DNA of 64,000 nucleotides, from positions 1 through 64,000 of the forward strand of contig NZ_JAUYOJ010000036.1 of the NCBI RefSeq assembly GCF_030697925.1, written 5' to 3'. Under the pieces are notes generated by a model, which did not search any database, had not been told where the DNA came from, and saw only the letters and a program-made list of their open reading frames with translations. Position 1 is the stretch's first letter, and each line of letters begins with the position of its first letter. A program made the position numbers and the translations under genes. This document shows, one piece after another, positions 8,799 to 22,329 of this stretch. This DNA comes from Phenylobacterium sp. (lineage in GTDB: Bacteria; Pseudomonadota; Alphaproteobacteria; Caulobacterales; Caulobacteraceae).

Positions 8799-9695
8799 AT
8801 GATCGACCTCGTCATCGACCAGCGGCGCAAGGACCTGGGCGGGTTCGAGGTCGGCCGGGTCCTGCCCTATCCCAGACGGCGGATGGTCGGGCCCTTCATC
8901 TTCTTCGACCACATGGGCCCAGCCCGGTTCGAGGCAGGCTTCCCGGCCAATGTGGACGTGCGACCGCATCCGCATATCGGGCTGTCGACCCTCTCCTACC
9001 TGTTCGAAGGCGAGATGACCCATCGCGACTCGGTGGGCGTCACCCAGCCGATCCGGCCGGGTGAGGTGAACTGGATGACCGCCGGCTCGGGCATCACCCA
9101 CTCCGAGCGCTTCGAGACCCTGCGCGCCCAGGGCGGCTCGATGAACGGCATCCAGGCCTGGATCGCCCTGCCGGTCGAGGACGAAGAGACCGCCCCCAGC
9201 TTCGACCACTACGCCCCCGAGGTCCTGCCGACTCATGAGGCGAACGGCATGTGGGCGCGGCTGATCGCCGGCCAGGCCTTTGGCGCGAGCTCGCCGGTCA
9301 AGACCCACTCGCCGATGTTCTACGTCCATTGGGCGCTGAAGCCCGGCGCCCAGGCGCAGCTGCCGGCGGAGTATCCCGAGCGCGCGGCCTATGTGGCCCT
9401 GGGCATGGTCGAGGTGGACGGACGCCAGTTCCATGAGGGCCAGATGCTGGTGTTCGAGCCCGGCCAGCCGGTGCTGTTCACCGCCGTGAACGACGCCATC
9501 GTCATGCTGCTGGGCGGCGAGCCGATTGGGGGCCGGTTCATCGACTGGAACTTCGTCTCATCGTCCAAGGACCGCATCGAGCAGGCCAAGGCCGACTGGC
9601 GGGCCGGGCGCATGAAGTTGCCCGACGCCGACCACGACGAGTTCATTCCCCTGCCCAACGAACCGCCGCCGGCCCAGGCGAACCCGATGTCGTGA
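8799..9695 (+). CDS. Pirin-family protein
   Basis: The 298-residue bicupin has the pirin metal-site region (VRPHPHIGLSTLSYLFEGEMTHRDS), where the histidines and glutamate bind iron. This is followed by the conserved INWMTAGSGI-like segment (EVNWMTAGSGITHSERF) and a C-terminal cupin (GGEPIGGRFIDWNFVSSSKDRIEQAKADW). Bacterial pirins include quercetinase-like dioxygenases and redox-responsive partners of enzymes; which applies here is unknown. It is a single gene between Lrp and the GST, in the same direction as both. Confidence 0.9.
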   Translation: MIDLVIDQRRKDLGGFEVGRVLPYPRRRMVGPFIFFDHMGPARFEAGFPANVDVRPHPHIGLSTLSYLFEGEMTHRDSVGVTQPIRPGEVNWMTAGSGITHSERFETLRAQGGSMNGIQAWIALPVEDEETAPSFDHYAPEVLPTHEANGMWARLIAGQAFGASSPVKTHSPMFYVHWALKPGAQAQLPAEYPERAAYVALGMVEVDGRQFHEGQMLVFEPGQPVLFTAVNDAIVMLLGGEPIGGRFIDWNFVSSSKDRIEQAKADWRAGRMKLPDADHDEFIPLPNEPPPAQANPMS

Positions 9696-9769
9696 GGCGG
9701 CCGAAAGGGCTTGAACGCCCTGGGGGAAGCTTGCTTTGAATGCCACCAACCAGATCCTGGGAGGACGGC

Positions 9770-10387
9770 ATGAAACTCTACTCTTCCATTGGCCCCAATC
9801 CGGCGGTCGTGAACATGTTCCTGGCCGAAAAGGGCGTCACCCTCGACACGGTCAAGGTCGACATCATGGCCGGCGAGAACCGCCAGGCCCCCTACATGGA
9901 AAAAAACCCGGCGGGCCAATCACCCTGCCTGGAGATGGACGGCGGCGGACATCTGTCCGAGATCATCCCGATCTGCGAATACCTGGAGGAAAAGTTCCCC
10001 AGCCCGCCGCTGATCGGCACGACGCCGGAAGAGCGCGCGGAGACCCGCATGTGGCTGCGTCGCATCGACCTCAATATCTGCGAACCGCTCGTCAACGGCT
10101 TCCGCTACGCCGAGGGCCTTCCCCTGTTCCAGAGCCGCATGCGGACCATCCCCCACGCCGCCGACGACCTGAAGGCCCTGACCCGGGAAAAGCTCGGCTG
10201 GTTGGACGGGCTGATGACCGGCAAGACCTGGGTGGCGGGCGAGCGCTTCACCCTGGCCGACATCCTGCTGTTCTGCTTCGTGCAGTTCGGCGGAACGGTG
10301 GGCCAGCCGCTGAACCCCGACAACAAGAACATCGTCGCCTGGATGGAACGGGTGAAGGCGCGGACGCCGGCCAAGGCGCCGGCCTAA
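9770..10387 (+). CDS. Glutathione S-transferase family protein
   Basis: The protein has a thioredoxin-like N-terminal GST domain (MKLYSSIGPNPAVVNMFLAEKG; NPAGQSPCLEMDGG with the cis-proline; SEIIPICEYLEEKF). An all-helical C-terminal domain follows, with FTLADILLFCFVQF. The ATG at 9770 is chosen over one at 9740 because TGGGAGGACGGC precedes it at the right distance and the fold begins there; this gives 205 residues. The substrate is unknown. A maleylacetoacetate isomerase, also a GST, is missing from the homogentisate operon at 56-60 kb, but this protein lacks a convincing isomerase signature. Confidence 0.88.
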   Translation: MKLYSSIGPNPAVVNMFLAEKGVTLDTVKVDIMAGENRQAPYMEKNPAGQSPCLEMDGGGHLSEIIPICEYLEEKFPSPPLIGTTPEERAETRMWLRRIDLNICEPLVNGFRYAEGLPLFQSRMRTIPHAADDLKALTREKLGWLDGLMTGKTWVAGERFTLADILLFCFVQFGGTVGQPLNPDNKNIVAWMERVKARTPAKAPA

Positions 10388-10393
10388 AGCTGC

Positions 10394-10430
10394 TTTCCTC
10401 CCCCGTTCCCGTTGGTCACGTGGGAGGAAA
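10394..10430. terminator. Bidirectional hairpin terminator between convergent genes
   Basis: TTTCCTCCC (10394-10402) pairs with GGGAGGAAA (10422-10430). Because the stem begins with T's and ends with A's, it can act as an intrinsic terminator on both strands. It lies exactly between the stop codons of the converging GST and pgsA genes. Confidence 0.65.
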
Positions 10431-10433
10431 AGG

Positions 10434-11060
10434 TCAGCCCTGCGCGCTCAACGCCTTGCGCGTCTGTTCCCAGTACTGAGCGCCGGTGATGAGGGTGACG
10501 ATCGTGGCCACCCACATCAGGGTGTGGGCAAGCAGCGTCACCGGGCTCTGGATGGCCGGATCGGCGGGCAGGTCGAACGCCGCCCAGGACGACGACAGCA
10601 TCTCGGCGGCGAGCGCGGTGAGCTGCAGCGTGGTTTTCCACTTTGCCAGCAGTGTGACCGGCAGCTTCACGCCCTTGCCGGCGCCGACCTCGCGCAGGGC
10701 GCTGACCGTGAACTCGCGGAACAGCATCAGGCCCGCCGGCAGCACCACCATCGGCTGGCCGCCCAGGGCCAGCAGGCCCAGGATCGCCCCACACACCAGC
10801 ACCTTGTCGCCGATGGGGTCGAGGATCGCGCCCCAGACGCTGACGGCGTCCAGCTTGCGCGCCAGCCAGCCGTCGAAGAAGTCGGTGACCGCCGCGATCA
10901 CGAACGACCAGAAGGCCCAACGCTGCAGGCCGAACTGCATCTCGGGCGTCAGCCGCTCGCTGACATAGGGCACCGCGCCCGCCGCCGCGGCCAGGGCCAG
11001 GAAGACGAACAGGGTCAGGACCAGCCGTAGCGAGGTCAGGAGGTTGGGAAGGGCTTTCAT
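10434..11060 (-). CDS. pgsA: CDP-diacylglycerol--glycerol-3-phosphate 3-phosphatidyltransferase
   Basis: The 208-residue integral membrane enzyme starts MKALPNLLTSLRLVLTLF, the usual PgsA opening. It carries the CDP-alcohol phosphotransferase motif in FFDGWLARKL and GAILDPIGDKVLV (DG..AR........G...D...D), residues about 63-87. It makes phosphatidylglycerophosphate, the first committed step of phosphatidylglycerol and cardiolipin synthesis in the inner membrane. Several hydrophobic segments follow the motif. It lies upstream of nothing on its strand and downstream of a small secreted protein gene and uvrC, a uvrC-pgsA neighbourhood seen in many proteobacteria. Confidence 0.92.
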   Translation of the reverse strand: MKALPNLLTSLRLVLTLFVFLALAAAAGAVPYVSERLTPEMQFGLQRWAFWSFVIAAVTDFFDGWLARKLDAVSVWGAILDPIGDKVLVCGAILGLLALGGQPMVVLPAGLMLFREFTVSALREVGAGKGVKLPVTLLAKWKTTLQLTALAAEMLSSSWAAFDLPADPAIQSPVTLLAHTLMWVATIVTLITGAQYWEQTRKALSAQG

Positions 11061-11083
11061 GTCGGTCCTAGCGCGCGCATGAC

Positions 11084-11362
11084 TCAGGTGGCCAGCGTCA
11101 GCTCGACCTTCTTAGACTGTTTTCCATAGATGCAGATTCGCTTGTCCGCGCCCTCTCGAAGCACGGCCACGCCATAGGTCTCCGTGCCCAGCGGGTGGAC
11201 GATGACCTCGGGCGTCTTCATGCCGGTCGCCTGGGCCGCGGCCAGACACCTGGCGGCGACGTCGGCGCGGAAGGCGATCCAGGCATCAGGGGAACTGGCC
11301 TGGCCGATGGCGGGCGCCAGACTGGCCAGGGCCGCGATGGCGAGGATGGCGCGAGCGGACAT
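11084..11362 (-). CDS. Small secreted hypothetical protein
   Basis: The 92-residue protein has a clear signal peptide (MSARAILAIAALASLAPAIGQA) and a mature part of about 70 residues with two cysteines. No recognised domain is seen. It sits between uvrC and pgsA on the same strand, with gaps of 65 and 23 bases, so it may be co-transcribed with them. Probably periplasmic; function unknown. Confidence 0.65.
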   Translation of the reverse strand: MSARAILAIAALASLAPAIGQASSPDAWIAFRADVAARCLAAAQATGMKTPEVIVHPLGTETYGVAVLREGADKRICIYGKQSKKVELTLAT

Positions 11363-11427
11363 GGGCGGTCTCCGGCGGAATTGAGCTTCAGCTTACCGCA
11401 GCGTCCGGGCGCGCCAAACGTTCCCGC

Positions 11428-13296
11428 TCAACCCTTGCGGAAGTAATCGAAAATCCGTTGGGCCAGGGGTTCGCTGACCCCCTCGACCTTGGCCAGGTCG
11501 TCCACCGAGGCCCGCGACACGCCGCGCGCGGAGCCGAAGGCATGCAGCAGGGCGCGCTTGCGGCCGGGACCGACCCCCTCGATCTCATCGAGCGGGTTCT
11601 TCTTGATGTCCATGGACCGGCGGGTGCGGTGGCTGCCATTGGCGAACCGGTGGGCCTCGTCGCGCAACCGCTGCAGATAGTAGAGGACCGGCGACTTGGG
11701 CTCCAACATGAAGGGCGGCTTGCCCTCGATGAAGAACCGCTCCAGCCCCGCATCGCGGTCGGGGCCCTTGGCGACCCCCACCACGGCGATGTCGTCGACG
11801 CCCAGATCGGCCATGACCTCGGTCACCGCGGCGAGCTGGCCCGCGCCGCCGTCCACCAACACCAGGTCGGGGCGGATCGCGCCCTCCCCGGCCTCCTCTT
11901 CCTTGACCAGGCGGGCGAAGCGGCGACGCATCACCTCCTTCATCATGCCGTAGTCGTCGCCGGGGGTGAGCTCGGTCCCCTTGATGTTGAACTTGCGGTA
12001 CTGGCTCTTCTGGAAGCCGTCGGGGCCCGCGACGATCATGCCGCCGACCGCGTTGGTCCCCATGATGTGGGCGTTGTCATAGACCTCGATGCGCTCGGGA
12101 TTGCCGTCCAGGCCGAAGGCTTCGCACACCCCGGCCAGCAGCTTCGACTGGGCTGAGCTCTCGGCCATCTTGCGGCCCAGGGCCTCGCGGGCGTTGGTGA
12201 GCGCGTGGTCGACCAGCTGGCGCTTCTCGCCCCGCTGCGGCCGATCGATGGTCACCTTGCGGCCGGCCTTCAGGCCGAAGGCCTCGCACAGCAGGTCGCG
12301 CTCGGCGGGTTCGATGCTGGTCAGGATCAGCCGCGGGATCGGCTTGTCGTCGTAGAATTGGCCCAGGAAGGCGCTCATCACGTCCGGGTCCTCGTCCGAC
12401 TTGTCGACCCGGGGGAAATAGGCGCGGTTGCCCCAGTTCTGGCCGGCCCGGAAGAAGAACACCTGGACGCAGGCCTGGCCGCCCTCGGCGTGCAGGGCGA
12501 AGACGTCGGCCTCCTCGATGGTCTCGGGATTGACCTGGGTCTCCTGGGCGACGGAGGCCAGGGCCCGGATCCGGTCGCGCAGGCGCGCGGCGCGCTCGAA
12601 CTCCATGTCGTCCGAAGCCGCCTGCATCTGGTCCGACAGGGTCTTCATCACCGCCCGGCTCTTGCCGCGCAGGAAGGCCTCGGCCTGGTCGACCAGGCCG
12701 CCATAGTCCTCCAGGCTGACCAGGCCCGTGCAGGGCGCGGCGCAGCGCTTGATCTGATGCAGCATGCACGGCCGGGTGCGGCTCTCATAGACGCTGTCCG
12801 AGCAGGATCGCAGCAGGAAGGCCTTCTGCAGGGTGTTCAGGGTCTTGGTGACCGAGTGGGCCGAGGCGAAGGGGCCGAAATAGTCACCCTTGATGGTGTG
12901 GGCGCCGCGATGCTTGCGCAACTGGGCGGCGGGATGTTCCCGCCGGATGACGATCTCGGGGAAGCTCTTGTCGTCGCGCAGCAGGACGTTGAAGCGCGGC
13001 TTCATCTGCTTGATCAGGTTGATCTCGAGCAGCAGGGCGTCGGTCTCGGTGCGGACCGTGACGAACTCCATCGACCGGGTCAGGTCGACCATCAGGGCGA
13101 TGCGCTGAGTGTGGAAGCGGCCCTGGGCGTACTGCAGCACACGCTTCTTCAGCGAGCGGGCCTTGCCAACATAGAGGACCTCGCCATCCTCGCCGATCAT
13201 CCGGTAGACGCCCGGAGCATCAGGCAGACGCCGGACCTCGTCCTTGATCAGGGCCGCGCCCTGCAGGGGCGCCGGGGTGGTGACGTCGATGGTCAT
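11428..13296 (-). CDS. uvrC: Excinuclease ABC subunit C
   Basis: The 622-residue protein has the N-terminal GIY-YIG nuclease ([28 protein letters not shown]), which makes the 3' incision. It also has a UVR motif region ([20 protein letters not shown]), a cysteine cluster ([13 protein letters not shown]), the RNase H-like C-terminal nuclease ([30 protein letters not shown]) and terminal helix-hairpin-helix motifs ([18 protein letters not shown]). With UvrAB it cuts on both sides of bulky DNA lesions in nucleotide excision repair. Length and domains are complete. Confidence 0.97.
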   Translation of the reverse strand: MTIDVTTPAPLQGAALIKDEVRRLPDAPGVYRMIGEDGEVLYVGKARSLKKRVLQYAQGRFHTQRIALMVDLTRSMEFVTVRTETDALLLEINLIKQMKPRFNVLLRDDKSFPEIVIRREHPAAQLRKHRGAHTIKGDYFGPFASAHSVTKTLNTLQKAFLLRSCSDSVYESRTRPCMLHQIKRCAAPCTGLVSLEDYGGLVDQAEAFLRGKSRAVMKTLSDQMQAASDDMEFERAARLRDRIRALASVAQETQVNPETIEEADVFALHAEGGQACVQVFFFRAGQNWGNRAYFPRVDKSDEDPDVMSAFLGQFYDDKPIPRLILTSIEPAERDLLCEAFGLKAGRKVTIDRPQRGEKRQLVDHALTNAREALGRKMAESSAQSKLLAGVCEAFGLDGNPERIEVYDNAHIMGTNAVGGMIVAGPDGFQKSQYRKFNIKGTELTPGDDYGMMKEVMRRRFARLVKEEEAGEGAIRPDLVLVDGGAGQLAAVTEVMADLGVDDIAVVGVAKGPDRDAGLERFFIEGKPPFMLEPKSPVLYYLQRLRDEAHRFANGSHRTRRSMDIKKNPLDEIEGVGPGRKRALLHAFGSARGVSRASVDDLAKVEGVSEPLAQRIFDYFRKG

Positions 13297-13339
13297 GGCG
13301 CAGATATAGGCGAGTCCGGCGTCGCGCGCAGGACGCGAT

Positions 13340-15127
13340 CTAGAGCTTCACCCCGCCGGCGGAGAGTTTCTCGAAGCCCGGCTTGGTCAGTTTGATGTAG
13401 CCCTTCACCGGGTCGCGCCAGAAGATCGCGCCCTTGATCTTGCCTGGATCGAAGCCGTCGGCCACCAGGTCCATCTTGCGGTGCTTGAACGTGCCGGTGG
13501 TCTCGATTGCCGGAAGGATGCGGACGAAGACCGGCTGGGCGTAGGGCGGCAGGTCGCGGGCCACCTGTTCCCCGAACTGCTTGATGTCGAAGCCCGACTC
13601 CACCACCAGGCCCGCCATGCCGGCGCGGCCGTCGGCGCCCTCGACCGTCACGCCATAGACATTGGCCTCGGCCACGCCGGGCACGGCGGCCAACCGTTCG
13701 GCCACCTCGTTGGTGGAGACGTTCTCGCCCTTCCAGCGGAAGGTGTCGCCGATCCGGTCGACGAAATAGAAGTAGCCGTCGGCGTCCATGCGCATCAGGT
13801 CGCCGGTGCGGAACCAGGCGTCGCCGCGTTCGAAGACGTCGCGCAGGATCTTCTTCTCGGAGGCGACCTTGTCGACATAGCCGGTATAGGCGGTTCGCGC
13901 GTCGCCGCCGATCGCGCCGATGCACTCGCCGACCTGGCCCGGCCCGCACTCGATGCACAGGCCGTTCAAGCCGCGCACCGGCTCCTCGGTCTCCACGTCG
14001 AACTGGACCAGCCGCACGCTGAACTTGTTGCGCAGCCACTTGGGCGCCCGGCCGATCGCGCCCACCTTGCCGTCGAAATTGAACAGCGAGACATTGCCCT
14101 CGGTAGAGCCGTAGAACTCCAGGATCTCCGGGATCCTGAACCGCGTCCTCATCTCGGCCCAGACGTCGCCGCGCAGGCCGTTGCCGAAGGCCAGGCGGAT
14201 CTTGTGGCCGTGCTCGTCCTCGACCTCGGGATGGTTGACCAGGTAGCGGCACAGCTCGCCGATATAGACGAACATCGTGCAGCGCTCGGCGACCACGTCG
14301 GACCAGAAGTGACTGGCGGAGAATTTCCTCTTCAACACCGCCGAGCCGCCGTTCAGCAGGGCCGCGCCCAGGCCGCAGAGACCGCCGGTGGCGTGGTAGA
14401 GCGGCAGGGCCACGTAGATCCGGTCCTTGGCCGTGGCCCCCGTGGCGCCGGCGAAGGCGCGCATATAGAGCTGGGCGCGGACGTGGGTGATCCGCGCGGC
14501 CTTCGGCAGGCCGGTGGTGCCGCTGGTGTAGATATAGAGCGCGGTGTCCTTGGCGGTCATGCCGTCGCGCACCGAGCGATCCGGCGGGAGCTGGCTGCAG
14601 CTCTTCAACGCCTGGACGAGGTCGCGCTGGTCGCCATGCGCCTGACCCAGGACCCATTGCTGCATGGGTCGGTCCAGCAGGGTCTTGGCCTGCTCGAACA
14701 CCGGCGAGGTCTCGCCGTCGACGATCACATGGGCCGCGCCCGAGATACTCAGGCAGTGGGCCAGGGGCAGGCCCGCGAGCTGGTTGTTGATCAGGGCGGT
14801 GACCACCCCGATCTTCGACAGCCCATACCAGATCGGGAAATATTCCAGCCGATTGGGCAGGAACAGCGCCACCACCTGGCCGCGCCGGATGTTCATCCCC
14901 TTGGCCCAGTGGGCGAAGCGGTTGGCGACGGCGTCCATCTCGCCATAGGTGAGGGTCTTGCCCTCGAAGGTCAGGGCGGGGTTGTCGCGCCAGGTCTCCA
15001 CCGCAACCTGCAGATCGTCGCAGATGAGGTTGGGCGAGGACGGCGCGATGGTCTTCACGCGCTTCAAGGTACGTTTGAGCCCGCGCATGAAGCGCCAGTC
15101 ACGTTCGAGCCGGGCCTTCAGTCGCAT
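13340..15127 (-). CDS. Long-chain acyl-CoA synthetase (FATP/very-long-chain type)
   Basis: This 595-residue AMP-forming ligase has the ATP/AMP motif [18 protein letters not shown], the [12 protein letters not shown] motif, and the late [22 protein letters not shown] and [13 protein letters not shown] motifs. The overall pattern matches bacterial long-chain-acyl-CoA synthetases related to the fatty-acid-transport-protein family. It activates fatty acids to acyl-CoA for breakdown or lipid synthesis. I start it at ATG 15127, which follows GGAGGGAATGC; an ATG 24 bases upstream lacks such a site. It lies just upstream of uvrC on the same strand. Confidence 0.92.
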   Translation of the reverse strand: MRLKARLERDWRFMRGLKRTLKRVKTIAPSSPNLICDDLQVAVETWRDNPALTFEGKTLTYGEMDAVANRFAHWAKGMNIRRGQVVALFLPNRLEYFPIWYGLSKIGVVTALINNQLAGLPLAHCLSISGAAHVIVDGETSPVFEQAKTLLDRPMQQWVLGQAHGDQRDLVQALKSCSQLPPDRSVRDGMTAKDTALYIYTSGTTGLPKAARITHVRAQLYMRAFAGATGATAKDRIYVALPLYHATGGLCGLGAALLNGGSAVLKRKFSASHFWSDVVAERCTMFVYIGELCRYLVNHPEVEDEHGHKIRLAFGNGLRGDVWAEMRTRFRIPEILEFYGSTEGNVSLFNFDGKVGAIGRAPKWLRNKFSVRLVQFDVETEEPVRGLNGLCIECGPGQVGECIGAIGGDARTAYTGYVDKVASEKKILRDVFERGDAWFRTGDLMRMDADGYFYFVDRIGDTFRWKGENVSTNEVAERLAAVPGVAEANVYGVTVEGADGRAGMAGLVVESGFDIKQFGEQVARDLPPYAQPVFVRILPAIETTGTFKHRKMDLVADGFDPGKIKGAIFWRDPVKGYIKLTKPGFEKLSAGGVKL

Positions 15128-15151
15128 GCATTCCCTCCGACGCGCGCTCAC

Positions 15152-15580
15152 CTTGGCGGGGGCCGTGAGCGCGGGTCAAGCTGAGCCATGGATGCGAAGC
15201 GTCGCACCCGTCTCAGGCGAACCCGACCGTGGCGGAAAGGACTCAGTGCTTGGTTAAGAAAACCGCGCCCAGGCCGATTGGCGAGAAGCGCCCAGGACCT
15301 CACTGGTCAAGGATACCCTCACGCGTCGGCAAGCTCGGCCGTCAATTGTGGCGCGGAGGCGGCGACAATCGCCAGACTATGGCGCAAAATTGGAAGTCTT
15401 TGTACGATCGTCGAAAATGAAACTTCACTGTTGGAAAAAACTTCTCGGTCAAAAAACAGTATAATTTCAGGAACTGCGGCCCTTAAGACACGGTTCGGAT
15501 CAAGCGTGACGTTGGAAATCACGGAACATGTGAACGCCCAGCTCGTTCTCATCTCCGACCAACGACCTGGGAGGTCTGAT
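15152..15580 (+). promoter_or_regulatory. Gene-free 430-base divergent region with an AT-rich stretch
   Basis: No supported gene lies between the acyl-CoA synthetase and the protein starting at 15581. The part from about 15,395 to 15,475 is much more AT-rich than its surroundings and includes TATAAT at 15460-15465, a possible -10 box. If transcription starts there, the following gene has a leader of roughly 110 bases. No known riboswitch was recognised. One frame stays open from 15188 into the downstream gene, but it lacks a ribosome site and protein-like composition. Confidence 0.4.
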
Positions 15581-16357
15581 ATGTCGACCGAATATAGCCC
15601 GTTTGCCCGCCCCAAGTTCACCGCCGAGGACTTCGCCCGCGAAGATTCGTCCACGACCTTCGACACCGCGCCCCGTGTGGCGCCGGAAGAGCGCACCTTC
15701 GCGTCGGATGATGCGCCGCGCGCCGCCTTCGTCGATCCCGACCTCGTCCGCGAGGACCAGGTGATGGACGACACCTCGGCGTTCGCCGCCGCGCCGCGCT
15801 ATGCGCAGAGCGCCAAGTCGACCGCAAAGTCATCGGGCCGCGCGATGGCGCCCATCGCCATGATCGCCATTCCCGCCGTCGCCCTGCTAGCCGGCGTCGC
15901 CTACTTCACCATGCAGCCGCGGGACGGCCTGATCGCCGAACAACCGGCCACCGTCGCCGTCGCCCCGACCCCGCCGGCCCCGCTTCCGGAGCCGACTGAA
16001 CTGGCCGCGGTGACGCCGACGCCCGCCCCGGTCGAGGCCACGCCCACGCCGGCCGCCCCCATCGCCAAGGCCGCCACGCCCCGCGTGACCGCCCGCGCCG
16101 CCGCGCCCACCCGGGTCGCCAGGGCTCGGCCGGCTCCCGCCGCCGCCCCTGGCGCGGAAGACGTGAGCGCCTGGTCGCGCGACGCCAGCGCCACCCTGCC
16201 GACCGCGCCGGTCCCCTATTCGGCCACCACCCAGACGCCCAGCGCCTCGCCCGCCCCGATCATCCTGCCGCCCATCGCGGCCGAACCGGTGGCCCCAGCC
16301 CCGAGCGAGACCCCGACGCCGCTGGTCCCGGACCCGACCATTCCGCCGACCCTCTAG
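15581..16357 (+). CDS. Single-pass membrane protein with a Pro/Ala-rich tail
   Basis: The ATG at 15581 follows GGGAGGTCTGAT, giving 258 residues. The first 85 residues are acidic and cytoplasmic-looking. One transmembrane helix follows (APIAMIAIPAVALLAGVAYF, about 90-110), then a long low-complexity tail of Pro, Ala, Thr and Val (PTPAPVEATPTPAAP and similar) that could span the periplasm, as in TonB-like or envelope-anchoring proteins. No catalytic domain is visible. A strong hairpin terminator follows at once, so it is probably transcribed alone. Confidence 0.7.
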   Translation: MSTEYSPFARPKFTAEDFAREDSSTTFDTAPRVAPEERTFASDDAPRAAFVDPDLVREDQVMDDTSAFAAAPRYAQSAKSTAKSSGRAMAPIAMIAIPAVALLAGVAYFTMQPRDGLIAEQPATVAVAPTPPAPLPEPTELAAVTPTPAPVEATPTPAAPIAKAATPRVTARAAAPTRVARARPAPAAAPGAEDVSAWSRDASATLPTAPVPYSATTQTPSASPAPIILPPIAAEPVAPAPSETPTPLVPDPTIPPTL

Positions 16358-16376
16358 GGACGGGTTAGCAAGAGCG

Positions 16377-16404
16377 CGGCGGCCCCCGGCGACGGGGGCC
16401 GCCG
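16377..16404 (+). terminator. GC-rich hairpin terminator
   Basis: CGGCGGCCCCC pairs perfectly with GGGGGCCGCCG around a GGCGAC loop, followed by TCGTCTTGTC. It sits 20 bases after the stop of the membrane protein and before the histidine kinase gene. Confidence 0.7.
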
Positions 16405-16510
16405 TCGTCTTGTCCCGTGCCCGGGGTCGCCTTCTAGGTGCGGCGGCGGAACGCTCCCTTAACTCCCCTGCGACATCCTGGTCGCAACGAGATCTGGGGT
16501 AGGGGCCCAA

Positions 16511-18553
<2,043 letters not shown>

Positions 18554-18649
18554 CAAACCGTCAATCGGCACGGCGACCCCATGCCACATTCCCAGGGGGC
18601 CGGTTCCCCGGCTAGGTCCCCGGCGCATCTGCCAATGCCGAGGGAAGAC

Positions 18650-18862
18650 ATGTTGAAGCTGCTGTTTTCGAGTTGGGGCGCCGAGTGGGGCACCGCGGCC
18701 CTGGTGTTCGCCGTCAGCGCCGCCGTGGGGCGGTTCGCCGCCGAGGGTATGAACACGCTTCAGTGGTGCGGCGCGATCACCGCTGTCCTGGCCTCGATCA
18801 CCGCCGCCGTCGCCGTTCGCGTCTGGAAGCCGGAAGCCGCCAAGGTCCGCGTCGAGGACTGA
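18650..18862 (+). CDS. Small two-helix membrane protein, unknown function
   Basis: The ATG at 18650 follows GAGGGAAGAC, giving a 70-residue protein with two hydrophobic helices (GTAALVFAVSAAVGRFAA and CGAITAVLASITAAVAV) and a short charged tail. An in-frame ATG at 18581 has no good ribosome site. It follows the histidine kinase by about 100 bases and directly abuts the convergent pentapeptide-repeat gene. Function not recognised. Confidence 0.55.
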   Translation: MLKLLFSSWGAEWGTAALVFAVSAAVGRFAAEGMNTLQWCGAITAVLASITAAVAVRVWKPEAAKVRVED

Positions 18863-19603
18863 TTATTCCGCGTGGACGTCCACGCCCATGGCGTTCAGCA
18901 GCCGGTACTGCTGGTCCACCGTCACCTTCAGGCCATCCCGGCTGGCGAGCTCCAGCAGGTTAAGGCCGCTGACCTCCGCGCCGCGCAGATCGGCGCGAGC
19001 GAGCTTGGCGCCGGCGGTGAGCGCCTGGAACAGGTCGCACTCGCGCAGGTCCGCTCCCTCCAGGTCGGCGTCGATCAGCAGGGCCTCGCGAAAGCTTGAG
19101 CGGTTGAGATCGCAGTCGGGCAGCCGCACCTCGGTGAGGTCGGCCAGTTCCAGGTTGCAGCCCTTCAGGGCCGCCGACCACCGGACGACACTGCGCCCGA
19201 AGGCCCGGCCGAAGTCCGCCTTGAGGAACACTGCGCCGCGCAGGTTGCAGGCCTCCATCTCGATCCCGTAGAGCGCCGAACGCTCGATCTTGGCGAAGGA
19301 AAGGTCGCAGCGCGCGAACCGCGCCTCCTCCAGCCGCGAGAAGGCGAACTGCGGGCCAACATGGCCCTGGTCATCGGCGCAGACGCAGTCCTCGAACACC
19401 GCCTCGCGCAGGTCGGCATGGGCGAAGCGGCAGCGGATCAGACGGCAGGCCTTGAAGCGGACGCCTTGCAGGCAGACCCCCTGGAACTGGACGTCGGCGA
19501 AGGCGCAGTCCTCGAACACCGCATCGGTGAGATCGGCGTCGGTGAAGTCGTGGCCGGAGAGGTCCAGCCCCACCAGCCGCGCCCCGGCCTCGATCTGCGC
19601 CAT
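18863..19603 (-). CDS. Pentapeptide-repeat protein
   Basis: About 245 residues are built of A(D/N)LxX-type pentapeptides (LSGHDFTDADLTDAVFEDCAF; ADLEGADLRECDLF; ADLRGAEVSGLNLLEL), which form a right-handed quadrilateral beta-helix. I start at ATG 19603, after GGAGGGCGGAAC; a GTG at 19621 is possible. Cysteines recur at repeat positions. Pentapeptide proteins include gyrase-protecting Qnr types, but nothing here identifies such a role. No signal peptide is seen, so it is probably cytoplasmic. Confidence 0.85.
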   Translation of the reverse strand: MAQIEAGARLVGLDLSGHDFTDADLTDAVFEDCAFADVQFQGVCLQGVRFKACRLIRCRFAHADLREAVFEDCVCADDQGHVGPQFAFSRLEEARFARCDLSFAKIERSALYGIEMEACNLRGAVFLKADFGRAFGRSVVRWSAALKGCNLELADLTEVRLPDCDLNRSSFREALLIDADLEGADLRECDLFQALTAGAKLARADLRGAEVSGLNLLELASRDGLKVTVDQQYRLLNAMGVDVHAE

Positions 19604-19676
19604 GTTCCGCCCTCCGCTCACCCGCCGGGGATCGACTGTCGGCGACGCCTGCGTCGCAAGCGGTCGTAGGCGACGC

Positions 19677-21701
<2,025 letters not shown>

Positions 21702-21739
21702 CTAAAACGGGGTCAAGCTTCGCGATCAGGAGACCCGCC

Positions 21740-22135
21740 ATGAAAGCCGTCCTCATCGTCTTCGCCGCGACCGCCCTGGTCGCCACCTCCGCCCCCGCCC
21801 AGCCCGCGGCCCCCTCGGCGCCCGGCGCCTCGCGCGACTGCTTCCGGATGAGCCAGCTTCGGGGTCACAAGCGGGTCGACGCCAAGACCCTGAACATCGA
21901 GGCCGGCGACGGCTCGATCTATCGCTGGGAAATGAGCGGGTCTTGCCTGTCCGGGTCGTCGTCCAGCGACCCGCTGGTGATGAGCCCCAGCAGCGGGTCG
22001 GACCTGATCTGCCGACCCATCGACCTGGACCTGAAGGTGAAGCACGGCCCGATCCTCAGCCCCTGCATCATCAAGAGCTTCACCAAGCTGACCCCGGCCG
22101 AAGTCGCGGCCCTGCCTCCGAAACACAGGCCCTAG
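21740..22135 (+). CDS. Secreted protein resembling the DUF6491 family
   Basis: The 131-residue protein has a signal peptide (MKAVLIVFAATALVATSAPAQ). Its mature part has four cysteines and the pattern RDCFRMSQLRGHKRVDAKTL, then SDLICRPIDLDLKV, then KSFTKLTPAEVAALPP, which I recognise from DUF6491 proteins of Caulobacterales and Xanthomonads. It is probably periplasmic; the family's function is unknown. ATG 21740 is preceded by CAGGAGACCCGCC. It is divergent from thiC. Confidence 0.75.
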   Translation: MKAVLIVFAATALVATSAPAQPAAPSAPGASRDCFRMSQLRGHKRVDAKTLNIEAGDGSIYRWEMSGSCLSGSSSSDPLVMSPSSGSDLICRPIDLDLKVKHGPILSPCIIKSFTKLTPAEVAALPPKHRP

Positions 22136-22200
22136 CCTAGCCCCGGCGGAGTCGCAACGCGCCTTGGCCGCATGCTAGTGACGCGGCCGAGGAGTTCCCC

Positions 22201-22329
22201 ATGCATCTCGCCCGCCTGCCCTGCGCCCGTTTCGCCCACCTCCCGACGCCGTTGGGGGCCCTGACCCGTTCGGGCGGCGCCCAGGGCGGGTTCGGCTATC
22301 AGGGCGAGATGCAGGGAGCGCTGGCATGA
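22201..22329 (+). pseudogene. Internally deleted remnant of D-cysteine desulfhydrase
   Basis: A 42-codon frame with a good GAGGAG ribosome site begins MHLARLPCARFAHLPTPLG. This matches the start of PLP-dependent D-cysteine desulfhydrase/ACC deaminase proteins. The rest (SGGAQGGFGYQGEMQGALA) resembles the last residues of the same family (HTGGAPALFGY). The roughly 280 residues between them, including the PLP lysine, are absent, so it cannot be an enzyme. Its TGA overlaps the ATG of the racemase gene (ATGA), so it may persist as a translated leader. The assignment rests on short matches. Confidence 0.6.

Noticed and set aside
15188-15580. Upstream extension of the membrane protein at 15581
   Set aside because: The open frame crosses the AT-rich leader, lacks a ribosome site, and a good GGGAGG site precedes ATG 15581.
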